Source of the DNA: a bacterium 336/3
GTDB lineage: Bacteria; Bacteroidota; Bacteroidia; Cytophagales; Thermonemataceae
DNA: 64,000 nt
Direction of reading: 5' to 3'
Assembly: GCA_001281695.1 (NCBI GenBank)
Contig: LJIE01000001.1
Location: forward strand, 1,192,586 to 1,256,585
In this document: piece after piece, positions 27,396 to 36,622 of the stretch
Numbering within the stretch: the stretch's first letter is position 1
How the letters are laid out: the number at the start of each line of letters is the position of its first letter
Notes under the pieces: generated by a model
The model's database searches: none
Told to the model about the DNA's origin: nothing
The model's input: only the letters and a program-made list of their open reading frames with translations
Translations under genes and position numbers: made by a program

Positions 27396-28093
27396 AAATT
27401 ATCAATTACATAAGCAATAGAAGTAAAACTGTTGTGAAGAGCTTGATTAACTTCTTCTTTTGTCATCCAAACAATTTCCTCAATGTCTTCTTCGTGTTGA
27501 GGTAAAATAGTTTCAGGAGATTGAGTGGTCATCAAGTACCACTTTGTTTTCTTAAAGATAATTTTACCCATTGCCCAGTAATGATGCCAAGTAGTACATA
27601 GCTTAGCTTGTATGATAGCATCTACATTACACTCTTCTTTTACTTCTCTAATAGCTGCCATTTCAGAATTCTCACCGTCATCAATTTTGCCTTTTGGTAA
27701 ATCCCATTTTCCTCTTCTAAAAATCATGAGGCATGTATCTTCATTGATAATTACTCCACCAGCTGCTCTAATCACATCAAAGTTTTTCTCTAAAGCTTTC
27801 TTAAAATCTTTTTCATATTCTACCCAAATTGTGATTTTATGAATAGAAGGGTTTTCATTTTTATCTAACCATAATAAAATTTTTGAAAAACTATCCATTT
27901 CCACTCCATGCAACAATATATCCCCTGATAAACCTTTGAATAAAGCAGGGCTGAAAGAAATTTCTTTTAAATCTATAAATAAATTGAATTTCCTTGAAGA
28001 ATCAATAAAAGAGGTGATTTCTATGGGATATTGGTGAATAAAAAGATACATAAAGAATAAAACATTTTGAGTCATCAAAAAAAGAACAAGCAT
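27371..28093 (-). CDS. NUDIX hydrolase
   Basis: 240 residues (a start at 28075 is possible). An N-terminal domain of about 110 residues without a recognised family precedes the NUDIX domain. The NUDIX box reads GKIDDGENSEMAAI followed by REVKEECNV: all catalytic acidic residues are present, but the usual Gly near the end of the box is Asn. Such enzymes hydrolyse nucleoside diphosphate-linked compounds; the substrate is not predictable. It overlaps the DUF3822 gene tail-to-tail by 25 nt. Confidence 0.85.
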   Translation of the reverse strand: MLVLFLMTQNVLFFMYLFIHQYPIEITSFIDSSRKFNLFIDLKEISFSPALFKGLSGDILLHGVEMDSFSKILLWLDKNENPSIHKITIWVEYEKDFKKALEKNFDVIRAAGGVIINEDTCLMIFRRGKWDLPKGKIDDGENSEMAAIREVKEECNVDAIIQAKLCTTWHHYWAMGKIIFKKTKWYLMTTQSPETILPQHEEDIEEIVWMTKEEVNQALHNSFTSIAYVIDNFYALEAHK

Positions 28094-28164
28094 ACAAATA
28101 TTTGCTTTATTTTTTCAAAAGCAAAATAAACTACTATACTTTCCTTGAAAAAATCATAAACATA

Positions 28165-28194
28165 TTGGTTTTTTATAAAAAAAAACTAAATTTG
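28165..28194 (+). promoter_or_regulatory. Bacteroidota-type promoter of the first M43 protease gene
   Basis: TTG at 28165-28167, a 19-nt spacer and TAAATTTG at 28187-28194 match the primary-sigma consensus of this phylum (TTG / TAnnTTTG). The start codon is 34 nt downstream. Confidence 0.65.
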
Positions 28195-28228
28195 TATTAA
28201 TTTCAGAATTCTTTTAAAGAAAAAAATT

Positions 28229-30244
28229 ATGAAGAAAACCCTATCTGTTTTATTCCTTTTTCTGACGGCTCATTTTGTTTGGGCACAAGAAAAGTGTGCT
28301 TCTCATACTTATGAGCAAGAGCTAAGAGCTAAATATCCTCAATTAGGAACTGTTCAAAATTTTGAAGCTTGGATGGCTCAAAAAATAGCTGAACAAAGAG
28401 GTAATCCTAATGCAAGAACTGGACCTTATAAAGTTGCTGTGATTATTCATGTCATTTATGATAATGCTAGTACTATTCCCCAAAATAATAGTGTTAACAT
28501 TCCTTATGGACAAGCGACTTCTCAAGTAAGAGTACTTAATGAAGATTTCCAAAAAACAAATGCAGACTTTACTACAAATGTTCTATCTACATTCCAGCCT
28601 AAAGCTGGTTCTATGGATATAACATTTGAGTTAGCAACCAAAGATCCAAATGGAAATGTTATTCCTGAACCTGGAGTTGACCGTATCAATGGGCAAGCTG
28701 CTTCTTGGGGTGGTGGTAGAACTGCTTGGAGTACAGCAGAATGCGACAATATACTAAAACCTAATACCATCTGGGATCCTACTAAGTATTTTAATTTTTG
28801 GGTTGTTAGGTTCAGTGGTTCAAATGATACAGGTTTATTTGGTTATGCACAATTTCCAGAGGCTTCTACTTTATCAGGTGTACCCAGTGGAGGAACAGCT
28901 TCAACAGATGGTGTTGTAATTAACTGGAGAGCAACAGGTTCTAACTATGATGCAGCAGGTGCACCTTTATCAACACCTTATGTATCATCAAGTAATTTAA
29001 TTTGTGCTAACTGTGATAAAGGACGTACTGCTACACATGAAATTGGACACTGGTTAGGTTTAAGACATATTTGGGGTGACCAAAGTGGATGCAGTGGTCC
29101 TAACAACGATGATTATTGTGCTGATACACCAGAACATAGCGGAGCTAATAACCCAACATCAGGATGCCCAACACGCCCTAACTCTTGTTCAAATTTAGAA
29201 GCTGCTTATGGTAATACGGATACTCCTGATCAAAGAGAAAACTATATGGATTATTCTTCAGATGGTTGTATGGGTATGTTCTCCCTTGAACAAGTAACTA
29301 GAATGAATACCGTTATGGATAATAGCCCACGTAGAAGTACACTAACAGCAGCAGTAGCAACAGTAGCAGCTCCAATTCTTACTGGTGCTTATCCTTTTAT
29401 TACTCCAAGTAAAACCTCTATTATAGAGGGAGATATAGTAGCTTTTGCTGGTATTGGTAGAATGGGAAGCAATGAAACACCCAATACAATTACTTCTTGG
29501 CAATGGAATTTTGATGTAGATGGTTTAGGAGGTGCAAGTCCTTCTACATCCACCTCTCAAAACCCAGGTAATGTAACATTTAGCAAAGTAGGTACTTACA
29601 AAGTAAGACTAACAATTTCTAATGGAACAACAAGTGGTTTTGTAACAGTTAATATTATTTCAGGCTTGAAAGCTCCAACTAATTTGCAGTTTACTAATAA
29701 AGAAGGAACTGGTTCAAGTACAAAGGTTACTGATAGAGCTAATTTACAATGGAATGATAACTCAAGTAGTGAAGATAATTACATTGTAGAAAGAAAGAAA
29801 AATACAGACCCTATTTCAGCTTATGCAGTAATAGCAACACTTCCTGCAAATACAACTACTTATTCTGATGTGTTTGGTTCAAGCAATCCAGTAGAATCAG
29901 GACTTACCTACAATTATAGAGTTTCAGCTAAAAAAGGTGCTGAACTAGGTTCTGTAACAGGTAGTATCAAAGTAGAATTGACAACTGCATTTGAAGATGA
30001 ATTCTCAAGGGAGGTAAAATTATACCCTAACCCAGCACAAAAAGGCTTTACAATAGATTTGAAAAATATTCAAACTCAAAAAGCACAAACTCAATTATAC
30101 AATAGCTTAGGACAAGTAGTTGCAGAAAAAGCAATCGAAAATGGACAAGTAGAGTATAATGTAGACGGAATGGCAAAAGGTATGTATATTTTAAAAATTC
30201 AAACAGATAAAGGAACAGCTATTAAGCGTTTGGTTATCAATTAA
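28229..30244 (+). CDS. secreted M43-family zinc metalloprotease with T9SS sorting domain
   Basis: 671 residues. A signal peptide (ends VWAQ, residue 20) is followed by a conserved propeptide-like segment (ASHTYEQELRAKYPQLGT). The pappalysin/cytophagalysin-type catalytic domain has THEIGHWLGLRHIWGD, in which His270, His274 and His280 bind zinc and Glu271 is catalytic; the Met-turn region is NYMDYSSDGCMGMF. A PKD-like domain (about 385-475), a fibronectin-III-like domain (about 480-585) and a C-terminal type IX sorting domain (about 590-671, YPNPAQKGFTI to AIKRLVIN) follow. It should be exported across the outer membrane. It is a tandem paralogue of the next gene. Confidence 0.94.
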   Translation: MKKTLSVLFLFLTAHFVWAQEKCASHTYEQELRAKYPQLGTVQNFEAWMAQKIAEQRGNPNARTGPYKVAVIIHVIYDNASTIPQNNSVNIPYGQATSQVRVLNEDFQKTNADFTTNVLSTFQPKAGSMDITFELATKDPNGNVIPEPGVDRINGQAASWGGGRTAWSTAECDNILKPNTIWDPTKYFNFWVVRFSGSNDTGLFGYAQFPEASTLSGVPSGGTASTDGVVINWRATGSNYDAAGAPLSTPYVSSSNLICANCDKGRTATHEIGHWLGLRHIWGDQSGCSGPNNDDYCADTPEHSGANNPTSGCPTRPNSCSNLEAAYGNTDTPDQRENYMDYSSDGCMGMFSLEQVTRMNTVMDNSPRRSTLTAAVATVAAPILTGAYPFITPSKTSIIEGDIVAFAGIGRMGSNETPNTITSWQWNFDVDGLGGASPSTSTSQNPGNVTFSKVGTYKVRLTISNGTTSGFVTVNIISGLKAPTNLQFTNKEGTGSSTKVTDRANLQWNDNSSSEDNYIVERKKNTDPISAYAVIATLPANTTTYSDVFGSSNPVESGLTYNYRVSAKKGAELGSVTGSIKVELTTAFEDEFSREVKLYPNPAQKGFTIDLKNIQTQKAQTQLYNSLGQVVAEKAIENGQVEYNVDGMAKGMYILKIQTDKGTAIKRLVIN

Positions 30245-30264
30245 TAGAATAAAATAAAACTAAT

Positions 30265-30307
30265 ATACAAAAAAGGGGTATTTATCATAAATACCCCTTT
30301 TTTGTAT
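30265..30307 (+). terminator. strong terminator between the M43 paralogues
   Basis: A perfect 20-bp stem (30265-30284 with 30288-30307) has a 3-nt loop, a GGGG/CCCC core and A/T runs. It separates the two protease genes, which each also have their own promoter. Confidence 0.85.
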
Positions 30308-30357
30308 TAAAAACCAAATAAAATTTTATTAAACGAAATGAAAAGTTTATAAAATTC

Positions 30358-30388
30358 TTGTGAATAGAATTAAAAATAAATAAATTTG
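30358..30388 (+). promoter_or_regulatory. Bacteroidota-type promoter of the second M43 protease gene
   Basis: TTG at 30358-30360, a 20-nt spacer and TAAATTTG at 30381-30388. The start codon lies 25 nt downstream. Confidence 0.65.
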
Positions 30389-30413
30389 CAACAATTATAA
30401 ACTACACGAAATC

Positions 30414-32456
30414 ATGAAGAAAACCATATCTGTTTTATTCCTTCTTTTTATGGGTTGTATGGCTTGGGCACAAGAAAAATGTGCTTCCCACATACATGAA
30501 CAACAAATGCGTGCAAAGTATCCTGAATTAGGTACTATTCAAGACTTTGAAAAATGGATGAGCCAAAGGATGCTCAAACAAGAATTTTTATCTAAAAGAT
30601 TATCAAATACAAATAGCAGAACAGGTGGTGGACCTTTCAGAATACCTGTAATTATCCACATTATTCATGCTACATCAGATGTTTTAGGAAACAACAGCCC
30701 TAATATGTCTGATGCTCAGGCTATTTCGCAAATTAGAGTTTTAAATGAGGATTTTCAAAGAACAAACCCTGACGCAAGTCAAACAAGGGCTATCTTTACT
30801 GCATTGGCAGGAGCTTTTCCTGATTTAGAGTTTTATGCAGCTACTACAGATCCTCTTGGTAATACTCTGGCAACCCCAGGTATAGAACGTATCAATGGAC
30901 AAACTGCTACTTGGGGTGGTGGTAGAACTGCTTGGAGTACAACTGAATGCGATGATATACTTAAGCCTAATACCATTTGGGATGCAACCAAATACTGTAA
31001 TATTTGGGCTGTAAGATTTAGTGGTTCAAATGATACAGGCTTATTTGGTTATGCTCAATTCCCTACGGGTTCTACCTTACCTGGCATGCCCAGCAGTGGT
31101 GGTGCTACAACGGATGGTGTTGTAATTAACTGGAGAGCTTTTGGTACAAACTATGATGCTTCTGGAGCACCTCTCTCAACACCTTTTGTCTCTGCAGCAA
31201 ACCTTATTTGTAACAATTGTGATAAAGGAAGAACTTTAACCCATGAAATAGGACATTGGTTAGGTTTAAGACATATTTGGGGTGATAGTGAAGCTGGTTG
31301 TAGTAATGCTAACTTTAATGACTATTGCTCTGATACACCTTTTACAACAGGTGCCAACAATCCTGCGGCTTGTTCTTCATCTCTTAGTGCAGATAAATGT
31401 GGTTCAACAGCTGAACCCATGTATGGTAATCAGACTAGTGTACCAGACCAAATTGAAAACTATATGGATTATACTTCTGATCAGTGTATGAATATGTTTT
31501 CTAAACAACAAATGGATAGAGTTCGTACAGTATTACTAAACTCCCCCAGAAGAAAAGAATTGTTAGGCAATACATTGTTCTCTTTGTTTGGAGCTAATGT
31601 AACCTCTGGTGAGCAAGGTGTTCAAGTCACTTTTACTAATAAATCAGGTATTACAGGAACTGAGCCAGCTATTACATCATGGTCTTGGAATTTTGATTCA
31701 GCAACAACTCCATTAGGAGGTGTTTCCCAAGCGACTTATACAGCTACTTCAGCAGGTACAGCAAACCCTCCTGTAATTACGTTTAATACTATTGGTACTT
31801 ATAAAGTAAAATTATCAGTTACTAATGGAGCAAAGACAGATGTTTCTGAAATGTTGATTGTTGTAAGAGAAAAGCCTTTTACAGGCCCAAGTGGTTTAAT
31901 TGTTGTAAATCAGCAAGGTACATCACCTAATTTCTTTGTAACAGGACAAGTTGATTTAAGATGGAATGATAACTCAACTGACGAAACCAACTTTGTAGTA
32001 ACAAGAAGAAAATCTACTGATGCTCTTGCTTCTGCTGTAGATATAGCTACATTGGCTGCTAATACTACAACTTATACAGATGCAGGCTCTAACTTAGAAA
32101 ATGGAATCAAATATATCTACCAAATTAGAGGTACAAGAGGTTCTCTAACTGCAACATCTAACGGAAGAACGATTGAGTATCGTACCACTGAAACTACAGC
32201 ATTTGAAGATGAGTTTTCAAGAGAGGTTCAGTTATACCCTAACCCAGCACAAAAAGGCTTTACAATAGATTTGAAAAATATTCAGACACAAAAAGCACAA
32301 ACTCAACTATACAATAGTTTAGGACAAGTAGTTGCAGAAAAAGCAATCGAAAATGGACAAATAGAGTATAATATAGAAGGAATGTCTAAAGGTATGTATA
32401 TTTTGAAAATTCAAACAGATAAAGGAACAGCTATTAAGCGTTTGGTTATCAACTAA
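30414..32456 (+). CDS. secreted M43-family zinc metalloprotease with T9SS sorting domain (paralogue)
   Basis: 680 residues with the same domain order as the preceding gene: signal peptide (ends AWAQ), propeptide-like segment, M43 catalytic domain with THEIGHWLGLRHIWGD (His277, Glu278, His281, His287), Met-turn region NYMDYTSDQCMNMF, PKD-like domain, fibronectin-III-like domain and type IX sorting domain. Catalytic domains of the two paralogues have diverged visibly, whereas the last 85 residues differ at about five positions. It has its own promoter and terminator. Confidence 0.94.
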   Translation: MKKTISVLFLLFMGCMAWAQEKCASHIHEQQMRAKYPELGTIQDFEKWMSQRMLKQEFLSKRLSNTNSRTGGGPFRIPVIIHIIHATSDVLGNNSPNMSDAQAISQIRVLNEDFQRTNPDASQTRAIFTALAGAFPDLEFYAATTDPLGNTLATPGIERINGQTATWGGGRTAWSTTECDDILKPNTIWDATKYCNIWAVRFSGSNDTGLFGYAQFPTGSTLPGMPSSGGATTDGVVINWRAFGTNYDASGAPLSTPFVSAANLICNNCDKGRTLTHEIGHWLGLRHIWGDSEAGCSNANFNDYCSDTPFTTGANNPAACSSSLSADKCGSTAEPMYGNQTSVPDQIENYMDYTSDQCMNMFSKQQMDRVRTVLLNSPRRKELLGNTLFSLFGANVTSGEQGVQVTFTNKSGITGTEPAITSWSWNFDSATTPLGGVSQATYTATSAGTANPPVITFNTIGTYKVKLSVTNGAKTDVSEMLIVVREKPFTGPSGLIVVNQQGTSPNFFVTGQVDLRWNDNSTDETNFVVTRRKSTDALASAVDIATLAANTTTYTDAGSNLENGIKYIYQIRGTRGSLTATSNGRTIEYRTTETTAFEDEFSREVQLYPNPAQKGFTIDLKNIQTQKAQTQLYNSLGQVVAEKAIENGQIEYNIEGMSKGMYILKIQTDKGTAIKRLVIN

Positions 32457-32475
32457 TTTTATTTAGTTCTTGAAT

Positions 32476-32510
32476 AAAAAGAGGTATTTCTAAAAAATAC
32501 CTCTTTTTTT
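32476..32510 (+). terminator. terminator after second M43 protease
   Basis: A perfect 14-bp stem (32476-32489 with 32495-32508) with a 5-nt loop and a T run, 20 nt after the stop codon. Confidence 0.8.
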
Positions 32511-32535
32511 ATGGATATTTACCAAAAAGAAGTTT

Positions 32536-32955
32536 ATGCCAAGAATAATAGCAATAGATTATGGTTCAAAAAGAGTTGGTTTAGCTGTGACAGATAACCT
32601 GAAAATTATAGCAACTGCTTTAGAAACAGTACATTCTAAAGATGTATTAGCATTTTTAGAAAAATATATGCAGAAGGAAGAAGTAGAATCTTTTGTGGTA
32701 GGAATGCCTAAAAATTTGGATGGAGAAGATACTAATAACACTCAACTTGTAGAAACCTTTGTAAAAGCACTTAAAAAGAAGTTTCCTGAAATGCCTGTTA
32801 ATCTTATGGATGAACGTTTTACATCCAAAATTGCTTTGGAAGCTATGATTATGAGTGGTTCTAAAAAGAAAGATAGAAATAATAAATCGGGTAATATAGA
32901 TAAAGTTAGTGCTGTAATCATCTTACAAGACTATCTAAGCAGTCTTTCTAGATAA
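32536..32955 (+). CDS. ruvX: RuvX/YqgF-type Holliday junction resolvase-like nuclease
   Basis: 139 residues, the full family length. RNase H-fold motifs are visible: AIDYGSKRVGLAVTD (about 5-19, catalytic Asp), VVGMPKNLDGEDT and MDERFTSKIA. The family is implicated in processing the 5' end of pre-16S rRNA, and also resembles RuvC. Its stop lies 2 nt from the stop of the convergent export gene. Confidence 0.93.
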   Translation: MPRIIAIDYGSKRVGLAVTDNLKIIATALETVHSKDVLAFLEKYMQKEEVESFVVGMPKNLDGEDTNNTQLVETFVKALKKKFPEMPVNLMDERFTSKIALEAMIMSGSKKKDRNNKSGNIDKVSAVIILQDYLSSLSR

Positions 32956-32957
32956 GA

Positions 32958-33794
32958 TTATCTAGATAATAAAAATATAGTCAAGATAAAAGTTGTTGTA
33001 CTTGTAAGAATACTGATAATAGGAGCGACATCTGATACACTTTCTACAAATGTTTTTCTTACAGGCTCTACATAAACAATATCATCAGGTTGAATTTGTA
33101 AATTAACTCTTTTCATACCTTCTACAGTAGATAAATCTACTACGAGTACATTGGGGTTTTGTAAATCACCTCGAATTAAACGAATATTTTTTGCTCTAGT
33201 GTCATTAGGCATACCTCCTGTTTGAGCTAGTACTTCAAGTAAGGTAGTATTTTCATTGATAAGAGGTACTACTTGCCCTGTTGCTCCTTTAAAAACAATT
33301 ACCCTTTTGTTCATGAATTGTGTTCTTACAAAAGAACCTTTATAAAATTCACCATACTTGATAGAAAGAACACTATCTGCTTGATGTGCTGTTAAGCCCT
33401 CAAGTTTGACATCACCAATCATGGGTAAATAAACATGCCCATCTGTTTGTATGGTATAAGCAGAAAAGTTTACACTTGAATTGTTATTTGTATTGCTTCC
33501 TGTTCCTTGTTGTTGTGTAATAGCAGAGTTGGCACCTTGATTTGTTCCTGGTTCAGCAGGGTTTACATTATCTATTGCTCCAATAGTCTTAATTATTTCA
33601 CCTTTATTGGCATAAATACGAAATTGCAACCTATCATAAGGCTTTATCAGATAATTACTTTCAGCATTCATTTTAGCGAATAAAACTTTATCATAAATCA
33701 TGTCGCCATTAGCTTTGAACATAATATTCTGATTATATACTCTACATGAAGCCAAAGACAATGCAAAAACGAAATATAATAATGTGCGAACCAT
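32958..33794 (-). CDS. polysaccharide export outer-membrane lipoprotein (Wza-like)
   Basis: 278 residues. A lipobox (SLASC, Cys at about 17) is followed by a Poly_export domain (LIKPYDRLQFRIYANKGE) with a Gln/Asn-rich insertion (about 83-110), the continuing export fold (FSAYTIQTDGHVYLPMIGDVKLEGLT) and an SLBB-like domain (VVPLINENTTLLEVLAQTGGMPNDTRAKNIRLI). A C-terminal hydrophobic helix (PIISILTSTTTFILTIFLL) spans the outer membrane, as in Wza. It should form the exit channel for capsule or exopolysaccharide. The matching inner-membrane co-polymerase is not adjacent. Confidence 0.9.
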   Translation of the reverse strand: MVRTLLYFVFALSLASCRVYNQNIMFKANGDMIYDKVLFAKMNAESNYLIKPYDRLQFRIYANKGEIIKTIGAIDNVNPAEPGTNQGANSAITQQQGTGSNTNNNSSVNFSAYTIQTDGHVYLPMIGDVKLEGLTAHQADSVLSIKYGEFYKGSFVRTQFMNKRVIVFKGATGQVVPLINENTTLLEVLAQTGGMPNDTRAKNIRLIRGDLQNPNVLVVDLSTVEGMKRVNLQIQPDDIVYVEPVRKTFVESVSDVAPIISILTSTTTFILTIFLLSR

Positions 33795-33799
33795 ACAAA

Positions 33800-33826
33800 A
33801 TAAAAACTGGCAGTAAAAACTGCCAG
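33800..33826 (-). terminator. hairpin between DUF937 gene and export gene
   Basis: On the minus strand a 7-bp stem CTGGCAG/CTGCCAG with a 6-nt loop is followed by TTTTTATTTT. It ends only about 6 nt from the start codon of the polysaccharide export gene, so it can act as terminator of the upstream gene or as a control hairpin at the translation start. Confidence 0.55.
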
Positions 33827-33854
33827 CAATATAATCATTTAGAATATTTAAAAA

Positions 33855-34460
33855 TTATTTTTGTGGGTTTTTGTTTGAAAAGAAACTACCCAAAAACTTA
33901 GAACCAATATCCATAACATCATCTAAAATGCTACCATCACCATCTCTATCTAAAAATTTTTGAATTAAGCCCATTTCTTGTTGAGGAGCTTGTTGTGTAG
34001 TAGTATTTACAATATTTACAACACCTTTTACATCTAAACCTTGCTCTTTTTTCTGCTGTCCTAAAAAGCTCATGACAACAGGAGCTGCCAAAGCTAAAAT
34101 ATTACCTACTACTCCTGCATCTAAACCTACAGATTTACTAATTTGATTTTGAGCAGGTTGTTGAGTATTTCCTAATACGTGCTTTAAAATACCCATGCCA
34201 TCTTGTAATAAACTACTTGAGTTTGAGGTGAGCATAGAAGTTAAGTTTCCTAAAAGACCACCATCATGTTTTTGTAAAGCATTATCCAAAGACTGAGCAC
34301 CTTGTTCATTGGAAGCATTTTTATTCAGACCGCCTAAAATCATAGGTAAACCCATTGCTACAACTTGTTGTACGGTATTTTCATCCACACCAAATTGTTT
34401 TGCCATATTTTTTACGGTATCACCTTGTAAAAGTCCTGTAAGGTTTTCGAAAAGATTCAT
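33855..34460 (-). CDS. DUF937 family protein
   Basis: 201 residues from ATG 34460, which is preceded by a good AGAGGA ribosome-binding site; an upstream in-frame start is unlikely. The sequence shows repeated helical DUF937 units (LLQGDTVKNMAKQFGVDENTVQQVV and GLPMILGGLNKNASN, later LDAGVVGNILALAAPVVMSFLG). A C-terminal DRDGDGSILDD segment looks like a calcium-binding loop of the EF-hand type. The molecular role of the family is not established. Confidence 0.82.
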   Translation of the reverse strand: MNLFENLTGLLQGDTVKNMAKQFGVDENTVQQVVAMGLPMILGGLNKNASNEQGAQSLDNALQKHDGGLLGNLTSMLTSNSSSLLQDGMGILKHVLGNTQQPAQNQISKSVGLDAGVVGNILALAAPVVMSFLGQQKKEQGLDVKGVVNIVNTTTQQAPQQEMGLIQKFLDRDGDGSILDDVMDIGSKFLGSFFSNKNPQK

Positions 34461-34585
34461 AAATATCCTCTGTTTTAATATTTGTAAACATGACAAATAT
34501 ATTATTTTTTTCGTGAAAAACTATTTTATTCAATCACTTTTTTGCTTACTATTATTATTTTTAGAAAATTTGCGAAAAAAACATC

Positions 34586-35521
34586 ATGAAAAGAGTTCTT
34601 ATTACAGGAGCAGCAGGCTTTTTAGGTTCACATTTATGTGATAGATTTATTACAGAAGGTTATCAGGTGGTAGGTATGGATAACCTCATTACAGGAAATT
34701 TAGCCAATATAGAACATCTGTTTAAACTCAAGGAGTTTGAGTTTTATCACCATGATGTTTCAAAATTTGTGCATGTACCAGGTAATATAGACTACATCCT
34801 CCATTTTGCATCGCCAGCAAGTCCTATAGATTATCTAAAAATTCCTATTCAAACACTCAAAGTAGGGTCTTTGGGAACGCATAACTTATTAGGTTTGGCT
34901 AAAACCAAAAAAGCAAGAATTTTAGTTGCATCTACTTCAGAAGTGTATGGTGATCCTCTAGTACACCCTCAAAATGAAGACTATTGGGGCAATGTAAATC
35001 CTATTGGTCCAAGAGGTGTATATGATGAAGCCAAAAGATTCCAAGAAGCTATTACGATGGCTTATCACACTTATCATGGTTTAGAAACTCGTATTGTTCG
35101 TATCTTCAATACATTTGGACCTCGTATGCGTTTGGATGATGGTAGAGCTTTACCAGCATTTATGAGCCAAGCCTTAAAAGGAGAGGATATCACCGTTTTT
35201 GGAGATGGTTCACAAACTCGTTCTTTTTGTTATGTAGATGATTTGGTAGAAGGAATTTATCGTTTGTTATTAAGTGATTATGCTTTCCCTGTCAATGTAG
35301 GTAATCCTGAAGAAATTACACTTTTAGAGTTTGCAGAGGAAATACAAAAACTCACCAATACAAATTCTAAAATTGTGTTTGAGGCTTTACCCAAAGATGA
35401 CCCTAAACAAAGAAAACCAGATATTACAAGAGCCAAAGAAATTTTAAATTGGGAGCCTCGTTTTACTCGTTCCGAAGGACTCAAAAAAACACTTGAATAT
35501 TTTCAAAATGCATTAAAATAA
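34586..35521 (+). CDS. UDP-glucuronate decarboxylase (UDP-xylose synthase)-like SDR
   Basis: 311 residues, extended short-chain dehydrogenase. NAD-binding [10 protein letters not shown] (about 7-16), catalytic region [16 protein letters not shown], and the decarboxylase-type active site [12 protein letters not shown] with the Tyr-x-x-x-Lys pair, plus [10 protein letters not shown]. The sequence around the active site is that of UXS rather than of 4,6-dehydratases or epimerases. It supplies UDP-xylose for cell-surface glycans. It is adjacent to, and divergent from, the polysaccharide export genes. Confidence 0.9.
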   Translation: MKRVLITGAAGFLGSHLCDRFITEGYQVVGMDNLITGNLANIEHLFKLKEFEFYHHDVSKFVHVPGNIDYILHFASPASPIDYLKIPIQTLKVGSLGTHNLLGLAKTKKARILVASTSEVYGDPLVHPQNEDYWGNVNPIGPRGVYDEAKRFQEAITMAYHTYHGLETRIVRIFNTFGPRMRLDDGRALPAFMSQALKGEDITVFGDGSQTRSFCYVDDLVEGIYRLLLSDYAFPVNVGNPEEITLLEFAEEIQKLTNTNSKIVFEALPKDDPKQRKPDITRAKEILNWEPRFTRSEGLKKTLEYFQNALK

Positions 35522-35523
35522 GA

Positions 35524-35553
35524 AAAGCCTCATTCAAAACTGAATGAGGCTTT
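35524..35553. terminator. bidirectional terminator, UXS-like gene / yajC
   Basis: A perfect 13-bp stem (35524-35536 with 35541-35553) with loop AAAC sits between two convergent genes. A and T runs flank both sides. Confidence 0.82.
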
Positions 35554-35569
35554 ATATTTTATTAGAAAA

Positions 35570-35947
35570 TTACTTTACTTCACTTAAATCTACAGTTTCT
35601 GCAATTTTGGTTGTAGATTTCTGGTTATCTGCACTATAACGTTTTGTACCTTCTACTGAAATTGAAGATTTTTCAAAAGTTAATTTCACTCCTTTATCTA
35701 CTTCCAATGTCATGGTATCATTATTTAGTTCTACAATCTTACCATGTAAACCACCAATTGTAACAATACGATCACCTTTTTTTACAGAATCCCTGTATTT
35801 TACTTGTTCTTTCTGGCGACGTTGTTGGGGGCGAATCATGAAAAAATAGAAAACCACAAAAATACCTACCATGAAGATGAGACTCATCATAGAGCTATTA
35901 CCTTGTGCTCCTGTGGTTTGTGTTTGTAATAAAACAGTTTGAAACAT
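35570..35947 (-). CDS. yajC: preprotein translocase subunit YajC
   Basis: 125 residues. One membrane helix (about 21-40, SLIFMVGIFVVFYFFMI) is followed by the family signature RPQQRRQKEQ and the soluble part GDRIVTIGGLHGKIVELNND. It works with SecDF in protein export. It follows the DUF1573 gene by 17 nt, a gene order common in Bacteroidota. Confidence 0.93.
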   Translation of the reverse strand: MFQTVLLQTQTTGAQGNSSMMSLIFMVGIFVVFYFFMIRPQQRRQKEQVKYRDSVKKGDRIVTIGGLHGKIVELNNDTMTLEVDKGVKLTFEKSSISVEGTKRYSADNQKSTTKIAETVDLSEVK

Positions 35948-35964
35948 AAAATAGGATTGAAAAA

Positions 35965-36477
35965 TTATTGTTTAATAGGTCCTTTAAATTTGCTAATATC
36001 CTGCATTTGAGGGTTTTTAGCTTTAACTTTGCCCTTTAAAGTAAGTTGTGTTGTAGTAGGCTCTGTATTAGCTGTAATGGTGATGGTTTTATTTTGGTCA
36101 CCAGGTTTACCATTACTATCAAACTCCGCTACAATTTCTGCTGTTGCACCAGGAGCGATAGGCTCTTTAGGGAAAGTAGGAACAGTACAACCACAAGAAG
36201 GTTTTGCTTCCTCAATAATTAAAGGATTTTTACCTTCATTGGTGAATTTATACACATGCTTTACTTTATCACCTTCAGCTACTTCACCAAAATCAAATAC
36301 AGGATTTTCAAATTTAATAACAGCCTTAGGAGCTTGTGAGTTATTGTTGGTTGTTGAAACCGTAGTTCCTGGGTTTTCTGCGTTGTTAGCAGTTTCTTGT
36401 TTCTTATCTTCTTCTGCATTTTTTTGGCAAGCAAACATAGATATTACTAAACTTGCCGCAATCATGATTTTTTTCAT
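35965..36477 (-). CDS. DUF1573 lipoprotein
   Basis: 170 residues. The lipobox is SMFAC (Cys at 17), followed by an Asn/Thr-rich linker and one DUF1573 immunoglobulin-like domain (FENPVFDFGEVAEGDKVKHV, PSCGCTVPTFPKEPIAPGAT, then EIVAEFDSNGKPG). It is lipid-anchored in the periplasm or on the surface. No enzymatic activity is expected. It is co-oriented with yajC. Confidence 0.9.
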   Translation of the reverse strand: MKKIMIAASLVISMFACQKNAEEDKKQETANNAENPGTTVSTTNNNSQAPKAVIKFENPVFDFGEVAEGDKVKHVYKFTNEGKNPLIIEEAKPSCGCTVPTFPKEPIAPGATAEIVAEFDSNGKPGDQNKTITITANTEPTTTQLTLKGKVKAKNPQMQDISKFKGPIKQ

Positions 36478-36622
36478 AATCTATAAAAGGGTTTATTTTT
36501 TGCAAAATTAAGTAAATAAAGCTATAAAAAAAATAGCTAATGTTATAATAAATCAAAACGTATTTTGTTTGGATTTAGTTGAGTTTTTTGATTTTTTTTG
36601 TAAATTGTCCCTAAAAAAATCT

